Of a stretch of DNA of 64,000 nt, positions 24,240 through 34,759 are shown one piece after another. Source of the stretch: Bactrocera neohumeralis (Eukaryota; Arthropoda; Insecta; Diptera; Tephritidae); assembly GCF_024586455.1 (NCBI RefSeq), contig NC_065922.1, forward strand, positions 36,762,089 through 36,826,088, read 5' to 3'. The first letter of the stretch is position 1, and each line of letters begins with the position of its first letter. Both the position numbers and the translations under genes were made by a program. Below the pieces are notes generated by a model. That model was not told the DNA's origin and did no database searches. It worked only from the letters and a program-made list of their open reading frames with translations.

Positions 24240-24605
24240 TTATGAATGCGGAACACTCTTTACACGGATGGGTCGAAAATGGATGATGAAGTTGGTGCAA
24301 AACTGTACTGTCCAGACTTAGGCATAATGCAGCTTTTACGGCTAACATCCGAAAATATGATCAACATTGCGAAACGTATGACACTCGATAGAAGAGACTG
24401 TAGAAACATGATCGAAATACAAAGTGGTCACTGTCTGGTGGCGACATACGCCCGCAGAATGGGATTGACAGATCAAGAAGACTGCAGGAAGAAATGGAAC
24501 ATCTTTTGTGCACTTGTTCCGCAAGACTTACTAGAGGATGTATCGATGGGGAGACCATAGAGTCTGATAAAATTCGCGTCAAGCGCAGGCTTCTTAAAGT
24601 ATGAC
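24240..24605 (+). pseudogene. LINE RNase H fragment, internally deleted
   Basis: Open from 24246 to 24560. It begins with LYTDGSKMDDEVGAKLYCPD, the first RNase H motif (DGS) of an insect LINE, then jumps to the tail region IEIQSGHCLVATYARRMGLT and QEDCRKKWNIFCALVPQDLL. The middle of RNase H and its remaining catalytic residues are missing. The expected zinc-binding residues of the tail are partly lost. Confidence 0.7.
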
Positions 24606-24654
24606 TACTCTTCACGGACCTAATAACTGAACTGCACTGACCGAAACTTGTCTA

Positions 24655-24835
24655 CCGAATTTGTCCGGAAAGTAATAGGACTGAGACAATTCATTAAACA
24701 CGTTCCAAAAAGGCTCCTTCTGAGTCGATGCAGCGCTTCCAGCGCGATTTCCAAGCATTGAAGGCGTCACGGAAGGCATTCTCTGGAATAGTTTTGAAAG
24801 CCGAGGTGCATGCTGCTTGGATTTCCTCTATCATC
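24655..24835 (-). mobile_element. Mariner 3' end fragment
   Basis: On the minus strand, 24833 down to about 24705 reads IPENAFRDAFNAWKSRW and RCIDSEGAFLERV, then a stop, which is the standard C-terminus of a mariner transposase. It is followed outward by a terminal-repeat-like TCCGGAAAGTAATAGGACTG at about 24663-24682. Everything 5' of the last 45 codons is missing. Confidence 0.6.
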
Positions 24836-24989
24836 TCAACCCTCTAGGTGCTCGGAGACAACTGACTAGCCCCTCTCCTCGTTCGTTAGCTAGGAACGCC
24901 ATCTACCGAATCCAGTCGGTGCGCGCACGCTCCCAAGTACAGTCGCGGCGGAAGAAAATCAGTCCTATTTCTTTCCGTACAAACCCTAT

Positions 24990-25040
24990 ATGCGTGGCTC
25001 ATTGGCTTACTGGATTAACCTAACCTAAATTATAAAACAT
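24990..25040 (+). repeat. TAACC-type LINE 3' end
   Basis: GGATTAACCTAACCTAAAT near 25010-25028 resembles the TAACC tail at 22.4 kb and may be the detached 3' end of the 24.2-kb LINE, with the mariner fragment lying between them. Confidence 0.35.
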
Positions 25041-25049
25041 CATAATCAA

Positions 25050-25440
25050 CGGCAGAGCCGATTTTCCATGACGCCATGATAATGCTCTGATTTTGGTGGG
25101 GTCAGAAGGGCATGCAGCATTATGAGCTTCTAAAATCTGGTCAAACCATAAAGGGGAACACTACCGACAACAATCCAGCAAATTTAAGCGAACAGTTCCC
25201 GAAAAACGTCTGAAATTTCCGACCGAATTTTACCTCAATAGTCTTATAGCCCAGACTTTATCCATTCTGACTACCATTTGTGAAGAACGCCCTAACTGGA
25301 ATATGGTTCACATTAGAACGGATATTCGCGAAACCCAAGCCGCCGCAGAAATCTACAAATTGTCACAAGTATAGGAAATGTTATTGCTTCAAATCGGCAA
25401 TACTCACATTTTTTAAACAAAATGGCCTCTAATGTAACGT
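25050..25440 (+). mobile_element. Mariner relic
   Basis: Frames across this stretch give GQKGMQHYELLKSGQTI near 25100-25150, the mid-catalytic block of mariner (WWD.KG..YELL..G.TI), and SPDFIHSDYHL near 25250-25280, the third-Asp motif (SPDLAPSDYHLF). The last part is heavily mutated. The second-Asp region is deleted and no ends were found. Confidence 0.65.
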
Positions 25441-26761
25441 TCTTTATAGAGCACCGAGCACTAGTTAGTACTTTTGACTTTTAAAGCTACCAAGCTTTAA
25501 AGGAAAATAAGTCAAAGACTCCACTAACTGCTAAGTGACTCAACCCTGTCGGCACCTCAGACGCCCAGGCCTCGCATAACTGCTTATGATAATTAAGAAT
25601 GTGCAATTCTATTTGTTTTGTCAGTGAGTGCAGACGAAATGCTAATATTTTCCATTACTGCCACAGTCATAAGCCAGTTTGTGGTTTTAAAAGCCAAAAA
25701 TGTGTACCAGACAGCCTTCAACTCACTGCTAAGCTTTGCAACCACCACTTTCCCGCCACAATAGTCAAATTAGTTGTCGTAGACTGGAACTCCTTCCGAC
25801 TGCTCGTATTGTCTTCTTTACTACAACACGCTAATAAAGTGTTCATTTATTTCTGGTACTATTATCAGTGTTGTTGTAATAACCCCTTTTGTGCGCGCGA
25901 AGATAATTTGGTGGCTAGTCTGGGGATGCGAGTACAAGTCGTAAAAGTTATCACGCAGGCTTAGCGCCAATATAAGACGCTATACTTCAATGAAGTGTAC
26001 AACGGCTGTTACGTACAACAACAATATGCGCGATAATCGTTAAGTTCAGCGCTAGTGTATTGTACATACTACTGTTAGTCTAGTGACGCAAATGGCTGCG
26101 AGACATTACCGTTATAGCTAAAGCGATTATGGTCGTCTATTAAAAATTTTCTATGAACATTGAACGTCCTCTTAGTTAAATAAATATGACTGGTGAACAG
26201 TGCGGTTGAGATGGGTTGAGTGAGCAATAACTGTTAGTGGTTGCGTTATATAAAATATTTTGAGTTGAGGTTAGGTTTGTGGGTAATTCTAATTAATGCT
26301 TAAATATTCAATTTTATTTTATGCTAATCATATATTTTCGTCTGGTAAACTTATTAACCATTTCACCCAAAAATTCTTCTTAAAATTTTTGTTTTAAGAA
26401 ATAAATGCCAAGTATTTTTGAAAGATTAATGCTTCAATCTTATTGCTTATTGAAAACCGGATTGACGAGGATTATTGCCATATTTTCAGAAATTCAGGAA
26501 GACAGTGGTTCATACCATATGAGATTATAATTAATAACCGTAAAAAATAATGACGACATTGTACAGAGAAGAACTATTATAGTTCAAGTTTTTTCGTAAT
26601 AATTTTTTCCAATTTTTTTAAGTGAAAAATATGCATATAAAAGTGTTGAACTTGTATTAAATATTATTATTTCAAATTTTAAAATATATTTTCAAGCTTA
26701 TTTCGAAATAATGTCAGTTTTAAGTATAATAATATATAAAATTGTCAATACTTACACTTAC
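25441..26761. other. Non-genic stretch
   Basis: Includes an unexplained 121-codon plus frame at 25599-25964 rich in Cys and His (SECRRNANIFHYCHSH, CCCNNPFC). It has no recognised domain. 26280-26760 is AT-rich and would be the start of the exon B intron on the minus strand. Confidence 0.4.
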
Positions 26762-28235
26762 CCCGAAGATTCCTTGCGTTAGTGCAGGCGTTTACGTTTG
26801 AAGAAGATCCAACGGAGTGAGATTTTTCTTTAAAAGCGACATCTATGCCTTATAAGCAATGATCAGAGCTGTTGCGGTAGCTGTTGCAGCTAGCTCTAAC
26901 CTTTATAGAACCCTAGCGGTCGCACAAAACAAACCCTACACTTTGCACTTAACACTAAGCTTTATATTTTATTTTTTAATTTTTATATATTTTTTTATTT
27001 TCACAACACAAGACTTAACTTTTTTCACAAACAACTAAAACATATTTTTATTTTTATTTTACAAACCATAAAATAATAAGACTTAGAGCTTTTTTGCTCA
27101 CTTTTGCTTTTTTATATTTTTTAATAAAATCTCATTTTATTAAAAATAGCACTTTCATGACTTTTTTATAAAAAAAAATATTTTTTTTATTTTAAACATT
27201 TTAACACTTAAAACACTACACTCTTTTACACTTTATTTTATTAAATTTTTTTGACACTTTTTTTTGATTTATGTAAACCTTTTACCTAACATTTGGGGAT
27301 TGAAGATTTTTTTTTGCATTTGATTACCTTTTTTTATTGTTTTTAAGTTTTTTTCATTTAATGCAAATTATTTAACACTTTTAACGGTTTTTTTTTCACA
27401 AATATACCTATTTTTGATTTTTTTTTAATGAATCCTAATATTAAACTGAAAAGCTTAAAAACTAATTTCAATGCATTTAGTAAACACTATTTCATTATTA
27501 AATTTAGAAATTAACACTTTAATTTAATACTTTTTAAATTTCACTTATTTAACCAAATAAAAATACATTTTATGAACACACTTTATCTTCACCTTATTGC
27601 ATTTTTAATGATACTTCAATTTTATTTTTCTTCACTTTTTCACTAACTTTTTCTTCACTTTTCAATTTTTCACTTACATTTAGCACTATTCATTTTATTT
27701 TTTTTTTCACTTTTCCATTTTTTCACTTATATTTGACACTATTTATTGTATTTTATTTTATTTTTTCTTCACTTTTCCATTTTTCATTTGCATTTGGCAC
27801 TATTTACACAAAACTTTTTTCTATATATTTTTTTCTTTAAAACACGCTATTTTATTTATATTTACTAATTTTCAACCCACCACTGTGGTGACGATTTTTC
27901 CACTGCAAACACTGACCAACGAAAGCCGAAGCTGCGCACTTCCTTTACACACTTATGCCTTTGTAGCAATTGCTTTTGAACATTTTCAGCACACGACGCA
28001 TGCTTTCCGCGATTAATACACAAAGCCTACAATGATCTTTCTTTTAACACACTTTCAGCACAATTTTCACACAATTTACAGGCATTTGAACACACTTTAA
28101 TTAAAAGAACCACGAATTTACAATGCACCGACACCCGCACGAGGCAACATCCGATTTGGTACTAATCGATAATTCGTCAATTTTTAACTCGTTCCTTCAA
28201 ATGAGTGATCGCATGCTGTTGAGTGATGTGACGTT
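26762..28235 (-). other. Probable first exon B (long 5' UTR), minus strand
   Basis: Read leftward, this A-rich, GTG-rich stretch looks like a long fly 5' UTR (AAATTGTGTGAAAATTGTGC, GAAAGTGTGTTAAAAGAAAG). It ends in donor TTCGGG|GTAAGT, last exon base 26762. The upstream part is homologous to plus-strand exon B' at 47.2 kb. Shared blocks are TGCGATCACT (28213-28204), AAATCGG-TGT-GC-TCGT-CGGGTGT (from 28157), a GCGTCGTGT-TGAAA block near 27985-27995, and ATCGTCACCACA (from 27895). Spacing between the first two blocks is 56 bp here and 59 bp in B'. Stops fill every frame. The start is probably near 28200. Whether the exon is continuous over 1.4 kb cannot be told by eye. Confidence 0.5.
27640..27808 (-). 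repeat. Short tandem repeat inside exon B
   Basis: About three imperfect units of 54-62 bp. Each carries (plus strand) TTTTTCACTT, a TT-GCACTATT-like core, a T-rich filler and CTTTTCCAT. Units lie near 27665-27720, 27720-27783 and 27783-27808, the last being partial. Confidence 0.6.
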
Positions 28236-29047
28236 TTGCTGTCATGTCCTTATTGAGTTGGAGGTTTTTGGTACAATCTGAGAGTATATAAAATAATATT
28301 TAAATTATGTTAAATAATATAAAATAGAAATAAGGAAGTGCAATAAAATAAAATTAATTAAAATACAAAAACATTAATAGTAAAATTAATTAAAAATTTA
28401 TTAATTACTATATACATATATCATAAATTAATTCAAATTAAAATGAAATGAAATTAAACTAAAAAAATAAACTTAAAAATATTAAAATCAAAATCAAAAT
28501 AAAAAAAAAAATTAAATTAAATTTAAAATGTAGAAATTGATTTGGATCCAAATAAAATCAAAATCATAGTCAAAGAATGCCAAGCATTGTGTTAAAATCG
28601 GTCGGCCGAGTTCCGGATTTTACCAAAGCGTGGGCGGTACCACGTCCATGCTCCCATAAAGCTGTTTTTTTCTCGGATTACAGATTGCGCTTTTAGTACT
28701 TTTTACAGACCAAAAACATACATACATATGTAGTTCGTATAATATTTACGTAGCAAATTTGATTTTGTATTAGTATATTACATTAATATTATTAGAAGGC
28801 GGTGCCACTCCCACTTTTTCCAAATTTTTTGCACTGCTGTCTCCTGCTAAAAATTACAGCTTTATTTTTAAAAACCTGCAAATACCAAGTGATATCGACT
28901 CAAGCTAATGCAAAATCAGTTTAATATTAGGTCTTGCATTCTACAAACAGTTGAAAACATTTATAATTTACGAAAGTAGTTATAGATTTTTTTCAGAGAT
29001 CAAAAGCAAACATATGTATGTACAAGGTAAACATGTAAATGACTCAC
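28236..29047. other. AT-rich stretch between exons B and C
   Basis: Extremely AT-rich to 28540 (AAAATTAAATT-type). A short GC-richer patch lies at 28590-28670. No gene. Confidence 0.4.
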
Positions 29048-29545
29048 CTCTACATTTGTTGTTCCTTATAGCCAACAGCATTTTCGCGGTAAACTCTTCT
29101 GGTATGAACTCCTTGCACTATTATTATTTTTACACCACAATACATTTCATTACACGCACACAAACAAAATGATCATGCAACTTTCAATATTGTTCCACAA
29201 TTTAATATTTTTCCAACCATTTTTACACACTTTGCACTTTCTTTTCATTATTTTATACGAAACTTAAAACGCGTTGCTTTTCATATTTTTACAAACCTCT
29301 GTTTCAATTTAAATTTCTGCCACATTGAGTATTCTAATATTTCCATGCATTCACGCCAATTATTTGCACAAATTTTCACTTTTTAATTGCACTAAAATTG
29401 CTTATTTCTTGAAGTTATTAATGAATTTGCAATTTTGTCCAACTCTGTTACGCACTTATTTCTCAATGAAACTTCTTTTTAACTGCACAACACAAGTAAC
29501 GGCGCGCGCTCAGTGCATTTGCATGCATTGCCTACGGTTGCGCTG
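29048..29545 (-). other. Candidate first exon C, minus strand
   Basis: Read leftward, it has fly-UTR composition (AAGTGAAAATTTGTGC, GAAAGTGCAAAGTGTG) and ends in donor AGAG|GTGAGT, last exon base 29048. An ATG whose first base is at 29081 gives 11 codons (MLLAIRNNKCR) before the junction. A GC-rich GAGCGCGCGCCGTTAC patch near 29500 could be the promoter edge. I found no homologous partner, so support rests only on composition and the donor. Confidence 0.35.
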
Positions 29546-29559
29546 AGAATCATTCTCCT

Positions 29560-30034
29560 GCTCTCATGTATTTTTTTGCATTTGTTTTTAAACAGTTGTG
29601 ACTTTTGTATTGTTTTTTTTTTTTATTTTGTTCATGCTTGTGCCAAAGGAGCATGCTGCAATATAAATTTACTTGACTTTGTTATTTAAACAAAGAGAAT
29701 ATTTGCTTAAAGAGCAAGCAAATATATTTTATTGCTGCGTTGTTTATTAATTTAACGTAATATTTAAGAGATGACTTTGTTTGCGAATACCGTAAGTATG
29801 AATGTATTTTGTGGTAGTCAAAATACTTGAAATTTAATATCGTCACATAATTGTGATGTATAAAAAGTCTTTATATGTGTATGTGTTAAAAATTATTATT
29901 CATCAATGTAAATGTTGCTAAAGCTTAAATAAAACATATCACAAGGAACTATTATTAAATCAAAAGCTATTTTTTTCCATTAAATTAAAAAGTTTAGTTT
30001 CATTAAAAAATTTAAATTAAATAATTTAAATTAA
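29560..30034. other. Non-genic stretch
   Basis: AT-rich, nothing identified. Confidence 0.4.
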
Positions 30035-30729
30035 GGGGTCAGTAGGGTAATCTGTCCTGTTTTTTTGACATTTATTTTCATAGAAATTTTTATGCTACAA
30101 TAGAACTTTTCTCACACATTATGAGGTACATATGTATGTATATCGTGGAGTGTACAAACAAATTTTTTCGGAATTTTTTGATGACATCTATCGGAGAAAT
30201 GGCTGGGTGAATGAGATGCGGACACGATTTCTCATGTTTGGATCATCTGAAACACAAAAACCCAATTTATTCTTAAAAAGTACGTGAATGGTTATCGTCC
30301 TTACTAGAATCATGAAAAAATGTTGATAAATAAAAAAATAATTAACGTTTTTTTTTTTAATTTTTCCACATGTTTTTCTACATAAATTTTGTCATAACAT
30401 TGTCAATAAATTATAAAAAATTACGAATCTAGTAGGGACGATAGCCAGGCGTTTTGTGAAAATTAAAAAAAAAAATTAAGCAAATCGGTTGAGTAGTTCG
30501 ACCGGAATCATGTGTCCGCCAGTTTAAAAAAAGTGTGTTTTGAGAAAAACGCGTTTAAAGTTTGAGGTGTGCACTCCGAGCGCTCCGAACGTCGAGCGGT
30601 ATTATTATTTTTGGGCCTTTTTCGAAACCTTCCAATGGTAAAGTGGGTTTCTACATTAATTCTAAGAGTATAAGGGAACAGAAAATGCAAAAAAAAACAA
30701 TTTTGAAAAAAGATTATCCTACTGACCCT
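30035..30729. mobile_element. MITE with TTAA target duplication (695 bp)
   Basis: Both ends carry the inverted repeat [A/G]GGGTCAGTAGG[A/G]TAATCT (left end at 30035, right end finishing at 30729), and both are flanked by TTAA (30031-30034 and 30730-30733). An inner pair of inverted repeats is at 30291-30315 (TTATCGTCCTTACTAGAAT) and 30421-30446 (reverse ATCGTCCCTACTAGATTCGT). No transposase is encoded. TTAA duplication is typical of piggyBac-type mobilisation, but the terminal bases are not the usual piggyBac CCC, so the parent is uncertain. Confidence 0.75.
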
Positions 30730-30733
30730 TTAA

Positions 30734-31879
30734 TTCAAATTAAAATGAAATGAAATAAGGTAAATTAAATTAATATAATTCTTTAAAACTTAAATTAAGG
30801 CTAAAAGTAAGGCTGAAGAGGCTTTTCAAATTTATTTGAATTTTTGATTTTACAATAACTATTTCGATTTTTTCACTAAAAATAGCTTTTTTCATACGAA
30901 GTGCTGACAAAAAGTGAAAAATCGAATCGGGTAAAGCGATTATATAACGATTTCATAAAAAACACGTATAAATATGCACCTTATTTAACACGAATTAACT
31001 CTACACCGCGCTTAAACTTAAGCCTTAAAGTTTGCCATATGTAAAAAATAAATATCTTGAAAATTTATTTAAAAAAATAATTATAACAATTTTATCAAAA
31101 TATTGGTGCAGTTTTCGATAGTTAATTGAAAAATAATTTTTTAATTCCTAGTGCAGCCAAGTACCAATATCAAGCTTTAATGTATGTAAATAATTTTTAC
31201 TAAAAATTTTGACACAGAGCACATGAGAGTACTATTATTTTGAGGAGTAAAATATTTTTTATAATTTTTTTTATAAATATTATGATAATAGTATAAAAAA
31301 TAGAGAATATCTTTGAAATATTGCTTGCACACATTATTTTATATATAAAAATATTTCATATATAATTTTTTGTTTTTCATGTTTAATAAATTTTATTCTG
31401 GATTTTCAGTATTTTTTCTTAACTTTCAGCTTATTGTTTTATTTTCAATTTTAAATTCGCATTTTCTTTTATTTTACCATTTTATTTCTTCTGTGTTTAA
31501 TTTTATGTTGATAAGCATACCCTGTTTTTTATTTGTATCATATCTTTTAACAGTTGCCGAAAATTCTCTTTGGTCACTCATTCAAAATGCTCATCACATT
31601 CGCAAAACGTCGCATCATTGAAAAAGCCGAAGCACGAGTCACGTAAATTCTTTCCATAGTGCAACAGCAAAGAAGATGTTTGTGCGGTAAAACTTAAATA
31701 CGTAAGTGTGTATTTACATATAAATTCATAATTATTTAAAAATAATAAATCGCATAGTGTTACGCGCAGTGTTCGTTTTTGCATAAACATGTTTGATTTC
31801 GTTTACATGTATAAAAGTAAAATATGCAATTTGCCGGTGCATTGTATGCATGTTAGAACATGAGCTTTGGTATAACTGC
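30734..31879. other. AT-rich non-genic stretch
   Basis: More than 1 kb of very AT-rich sequence. The Phe-rich frame at 31370-31621 is a composition artefact. A possible donor TAC|GTAAGT near 31700 is noted without other support. Confidence 0.4.
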
Positions 31880-32005
31880 GCGTTTGTGTTTGTTTTTTAT
31901 TTTTCGCTCACCTTGAGAGCTGCATTTAAACAACAATGTAAAGTGAATACAATTGGAAGTGAAGTGCATATGTTATTTGTTGGAGAAATTCGATATTGAA
32001 GAGAA
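31880..32005 (+). other. Weak candidate first exon C', plus strand
   Basis: AATGTAAAGTGAATAC and GGAAGTGAAGTGCAT have UTR-like composition, and the segment ends in a good donor, GAGAAG|GTGAGT, at 32005/32006. No convincing similarity to exon C was found, so the pairing is only positional. Confidence 0.25.
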
Positions 32006-32009
32006 GGTG

Positions 32010-33879
32010 AGTGTTTAGAAATGCTTTTGCATTGATTGTAAAGTAGAGAAACGATAATATTTATGGAATTATTTGGTTTGGTGATAATTGCGGCTGTGAA
32101 TGTATAATAATGTGTTAATATAATATTATTATGAAGTAATGGTAATTGAATTCCTGATTTATAATTGGGTGTAAAGCATAATTGCATGTATTTTGTATGC
32201 TTAAAAATCTGCTACATTAAAATTAAATTTTTAAAAATTCTTAAAACCTGTTTTTAGTGCAAATTCAGCGTAATACCAACTTGTTTAAAATTAAAGAGCT
32301 TGTTAAATCGCTTTCAGCCATCAATATGTGGTAAAAAGTTTCAATTAATTGTAGTGTTTTCCAAAGCAAGTGTAATCAATTTGCAACTCCACTCAATGTT
32401 CGAGTAATTTGCGGTTAATTGACGTAAATATAACTTCTACATAGCATTTAAACCTATTAAGTGGCGGCTATATTAAATTATGCCTCAAATTATAATGTAA
32501 TAATAAATTAAGAAATCTCACACACACAAACTCCAAGCTAAACAATCGCTCATAAAGTTTCGCCATACAATTTAAATACACAGGTAACAAGCAAGCATGG
32601 TGCATACATAAGTATATACATACATACATGCATGTAAATACAAAATACTGTTGCATAACACGCCACAAACTGTTTTACAATCGCTATTGTTTCGCCTATT
32701 GGCAGCGTTGTTGTTGTGCTATTAATTTGCATACACGCATACATACAAACAAATAAGCATTGCATGTTGCTGCAATGTCTTCTTTCCGTACAATTAGCCG
32801 TAAAACATAATAATTATAAGCGAGATTAAATTAGCTGTGTTTGTTGCCGCAAATTATGCAAATACTAGGGCAGAAACAACTTATTTCTACAAGTGCGTAC
32901 ATACATAAGCACCCCAGTTATGAAAATGAGCCTTGTTATGGCAGTGCTTCGACATGCTGCATGCAACAGCGGCACCAACTAGCGGCTATTGTAATTACAA
33001 CTTCCGTTGTCCGCAACGGTGCTAACCAAGGGCGATTCTAACATCATTATAATACACGGAAATGGATATAAACATAAATATTTATATTTGTATATGTGTG
33101 TGTGTGTCTATAAATGTAGTTAAGTGCATATTGAATAGGCAAGCAGGCATTCAAAAGCATGTCGGCCTGTCTGTCCGCTCGAGTAGCTCTTCCGTTTGGC
33201 GGACTTCCCCCAATGCGGGTCAATTGCATTTACTGGAAAATATGTACATACATATGTATGTATGTATGGGTGCATATGTGTGTGTAGGCGTGCCGCTAAT
33301 TCTATTAAAATACCATTCCCGCACCTGCTGTCGCCAACACACTCTCGTACACTTTGCTTTGCATGCCAGCAGGCTGACCAGTTTTAGCTGATCCTGGCGC
33401 ATTGCAGCTGGTTGGAGTGATGAGTGCGTGCAAATGTGTGTCATTATGTGTGTCGCGTGTTAAGCAAACAGGAAGGCGTGTAGCAGCGCGCGTCCTTGTT
33501 TGCATTTGCACTTGCCGCGCGTCGCTGTACCCCCCAAACACCTTTGCTTTCATGGCTGATGCGTAGTTGCACTGGCGAGTGTGGTGTATGGCACTGGTAT
33601 GGATCTTCGTTGAGCGGGTGCAAGTGGTAATTATACTGAGTATATGTATATGTGTGCGTGTGCCTGCATTTAAGTGCAGTTTCGCCATGAATTATTAATC
33701 ATAAAAGGGTTAATTAACTTAACAATACAATTTACTTGTGCGGATATAGCAAGTCTAATGGTTCAATATGAATACATGTGTATTTATGCATATAGATTTT
33801 AATAATACATACTTGTAACCCACTGAACGAAAAGCGATGAAAACTTTCGTTTAAATTATTTCAAAAGTTGATTTATTAT
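32010..33879. other. Non-genic stretch with CATA and TG microsatellites
   Basis: Microsatellites at about 32613-32640 (ATAC), 33090-33110 (TG) and 33238-33268 (TATG/CATA). Many ORFs on both strands cross these, up to 127 codons, but none carries a domain. Confidence 0.45.
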
Positions 33880-34755
33880 TTTCAGGAAAATTACTTTCTA
33901 AATGAATGATTGGAGAACCCATATGAAATTTTAATTGAATGTGTTTATTTTTTTGAACCATTTGCTTTGAAGATTTGTGTTTTTTTTTTATAAAAATGTG
34001 GCTTGTGGCGCCGTCTTGTTGGAGCCATATATAGTCCAAATACATATCTTCCAATTCGGACCAAAAATATTCGGTTATCTTGAGCGGTATTGATTCCCAT
34101 TCACAGTACCGTGCCGGCTTTGATCATCACGGAAGAAGTACGGCCCAAAGACGCCGCCGGCACATAAACCGCACCAAAACGTATTTTTTGGGATGCAATG
34201 GTTACTCATGGAGTACGTGTGGATTGCTGTCTGACCAATAACGCATATTTTACTTATTGACGAAGCAATTCAGCCAGAAATGAGCCTCATCGCTCAAGAT
34301 GATTTTTCGATGAAAATCGGGATAATTTTCAAGTTGTTGCTCAGCCCAATTCACGAAAATACAACGATTCTGATGGTCAAGCGGCTTCAGTTCTTGCGTC
34401 ACTTTGATCTTGTAAAAATGTAAGCCAAGAGCTTTTCGCAAAACTTGCTGCAACGACGTCACAGAGATGCTTGAGAACGACGTGTGAGAGACTGATTTGG
34501 GTCTTCCGCAATTGTTGCGCTAGCCGCAGCAATATTCTCGACACTACTAGCACTTATGTCGTCTCACTGGCACGGGAACAATTTGCGCTGAGCCTGTTGA
34601 TTAAAATTTTTTCAATATACGCTTAATTGTTGATGTGAAAGGACGATTATGGACGTAGTTGGTAAAGTTGAGGCCACTGACTCCGAATTTCGGTAGTAAA
34701 TTTTAATAATTTCGACTCGTTATTGGATCGTATATCTTTCCATGATGAAATGGCA
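33880..34755 (-). mobile_element. Tc1/mariner-superfamily relic, third copy
   Basis: A distinct lineage of the WFQQDGATSH family. On the minus strand, an N-terminal MERYTIQ-stop-RVEIIKIYYRN is near 34690-34745 and SVENIAAASA near 34530. The frame at 34250-34462 carries LRKALGLHFYKIKVTQELK and RKIILSDEAHFWLN (first Asp). The frame at 33851-34054 carries YIWLQQDGATSH (second Asp). The region after the second Asp is replaced by a Lys/poly-A-rich stretch, so the third catalytic residue is missing. No terminal repeats seen. Confidence 0.75.
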
Positions 34756-34759
34756 AACC

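Noticed and set aside
26950..27850. Very T-rich block considered as a satellite or matrix attachment region
   Set aside because: On the minus strand it reads as an A-rich fly leader continuous with the conserved exon B start, which explains it better.
33305..33688. 127-codon minus-strand ORF rich in Thr, His and Arg
   Set aside because: It crosses CA/TG-rich sequence and has no domain; overlapping ORFs of similar size occur on the other strand.
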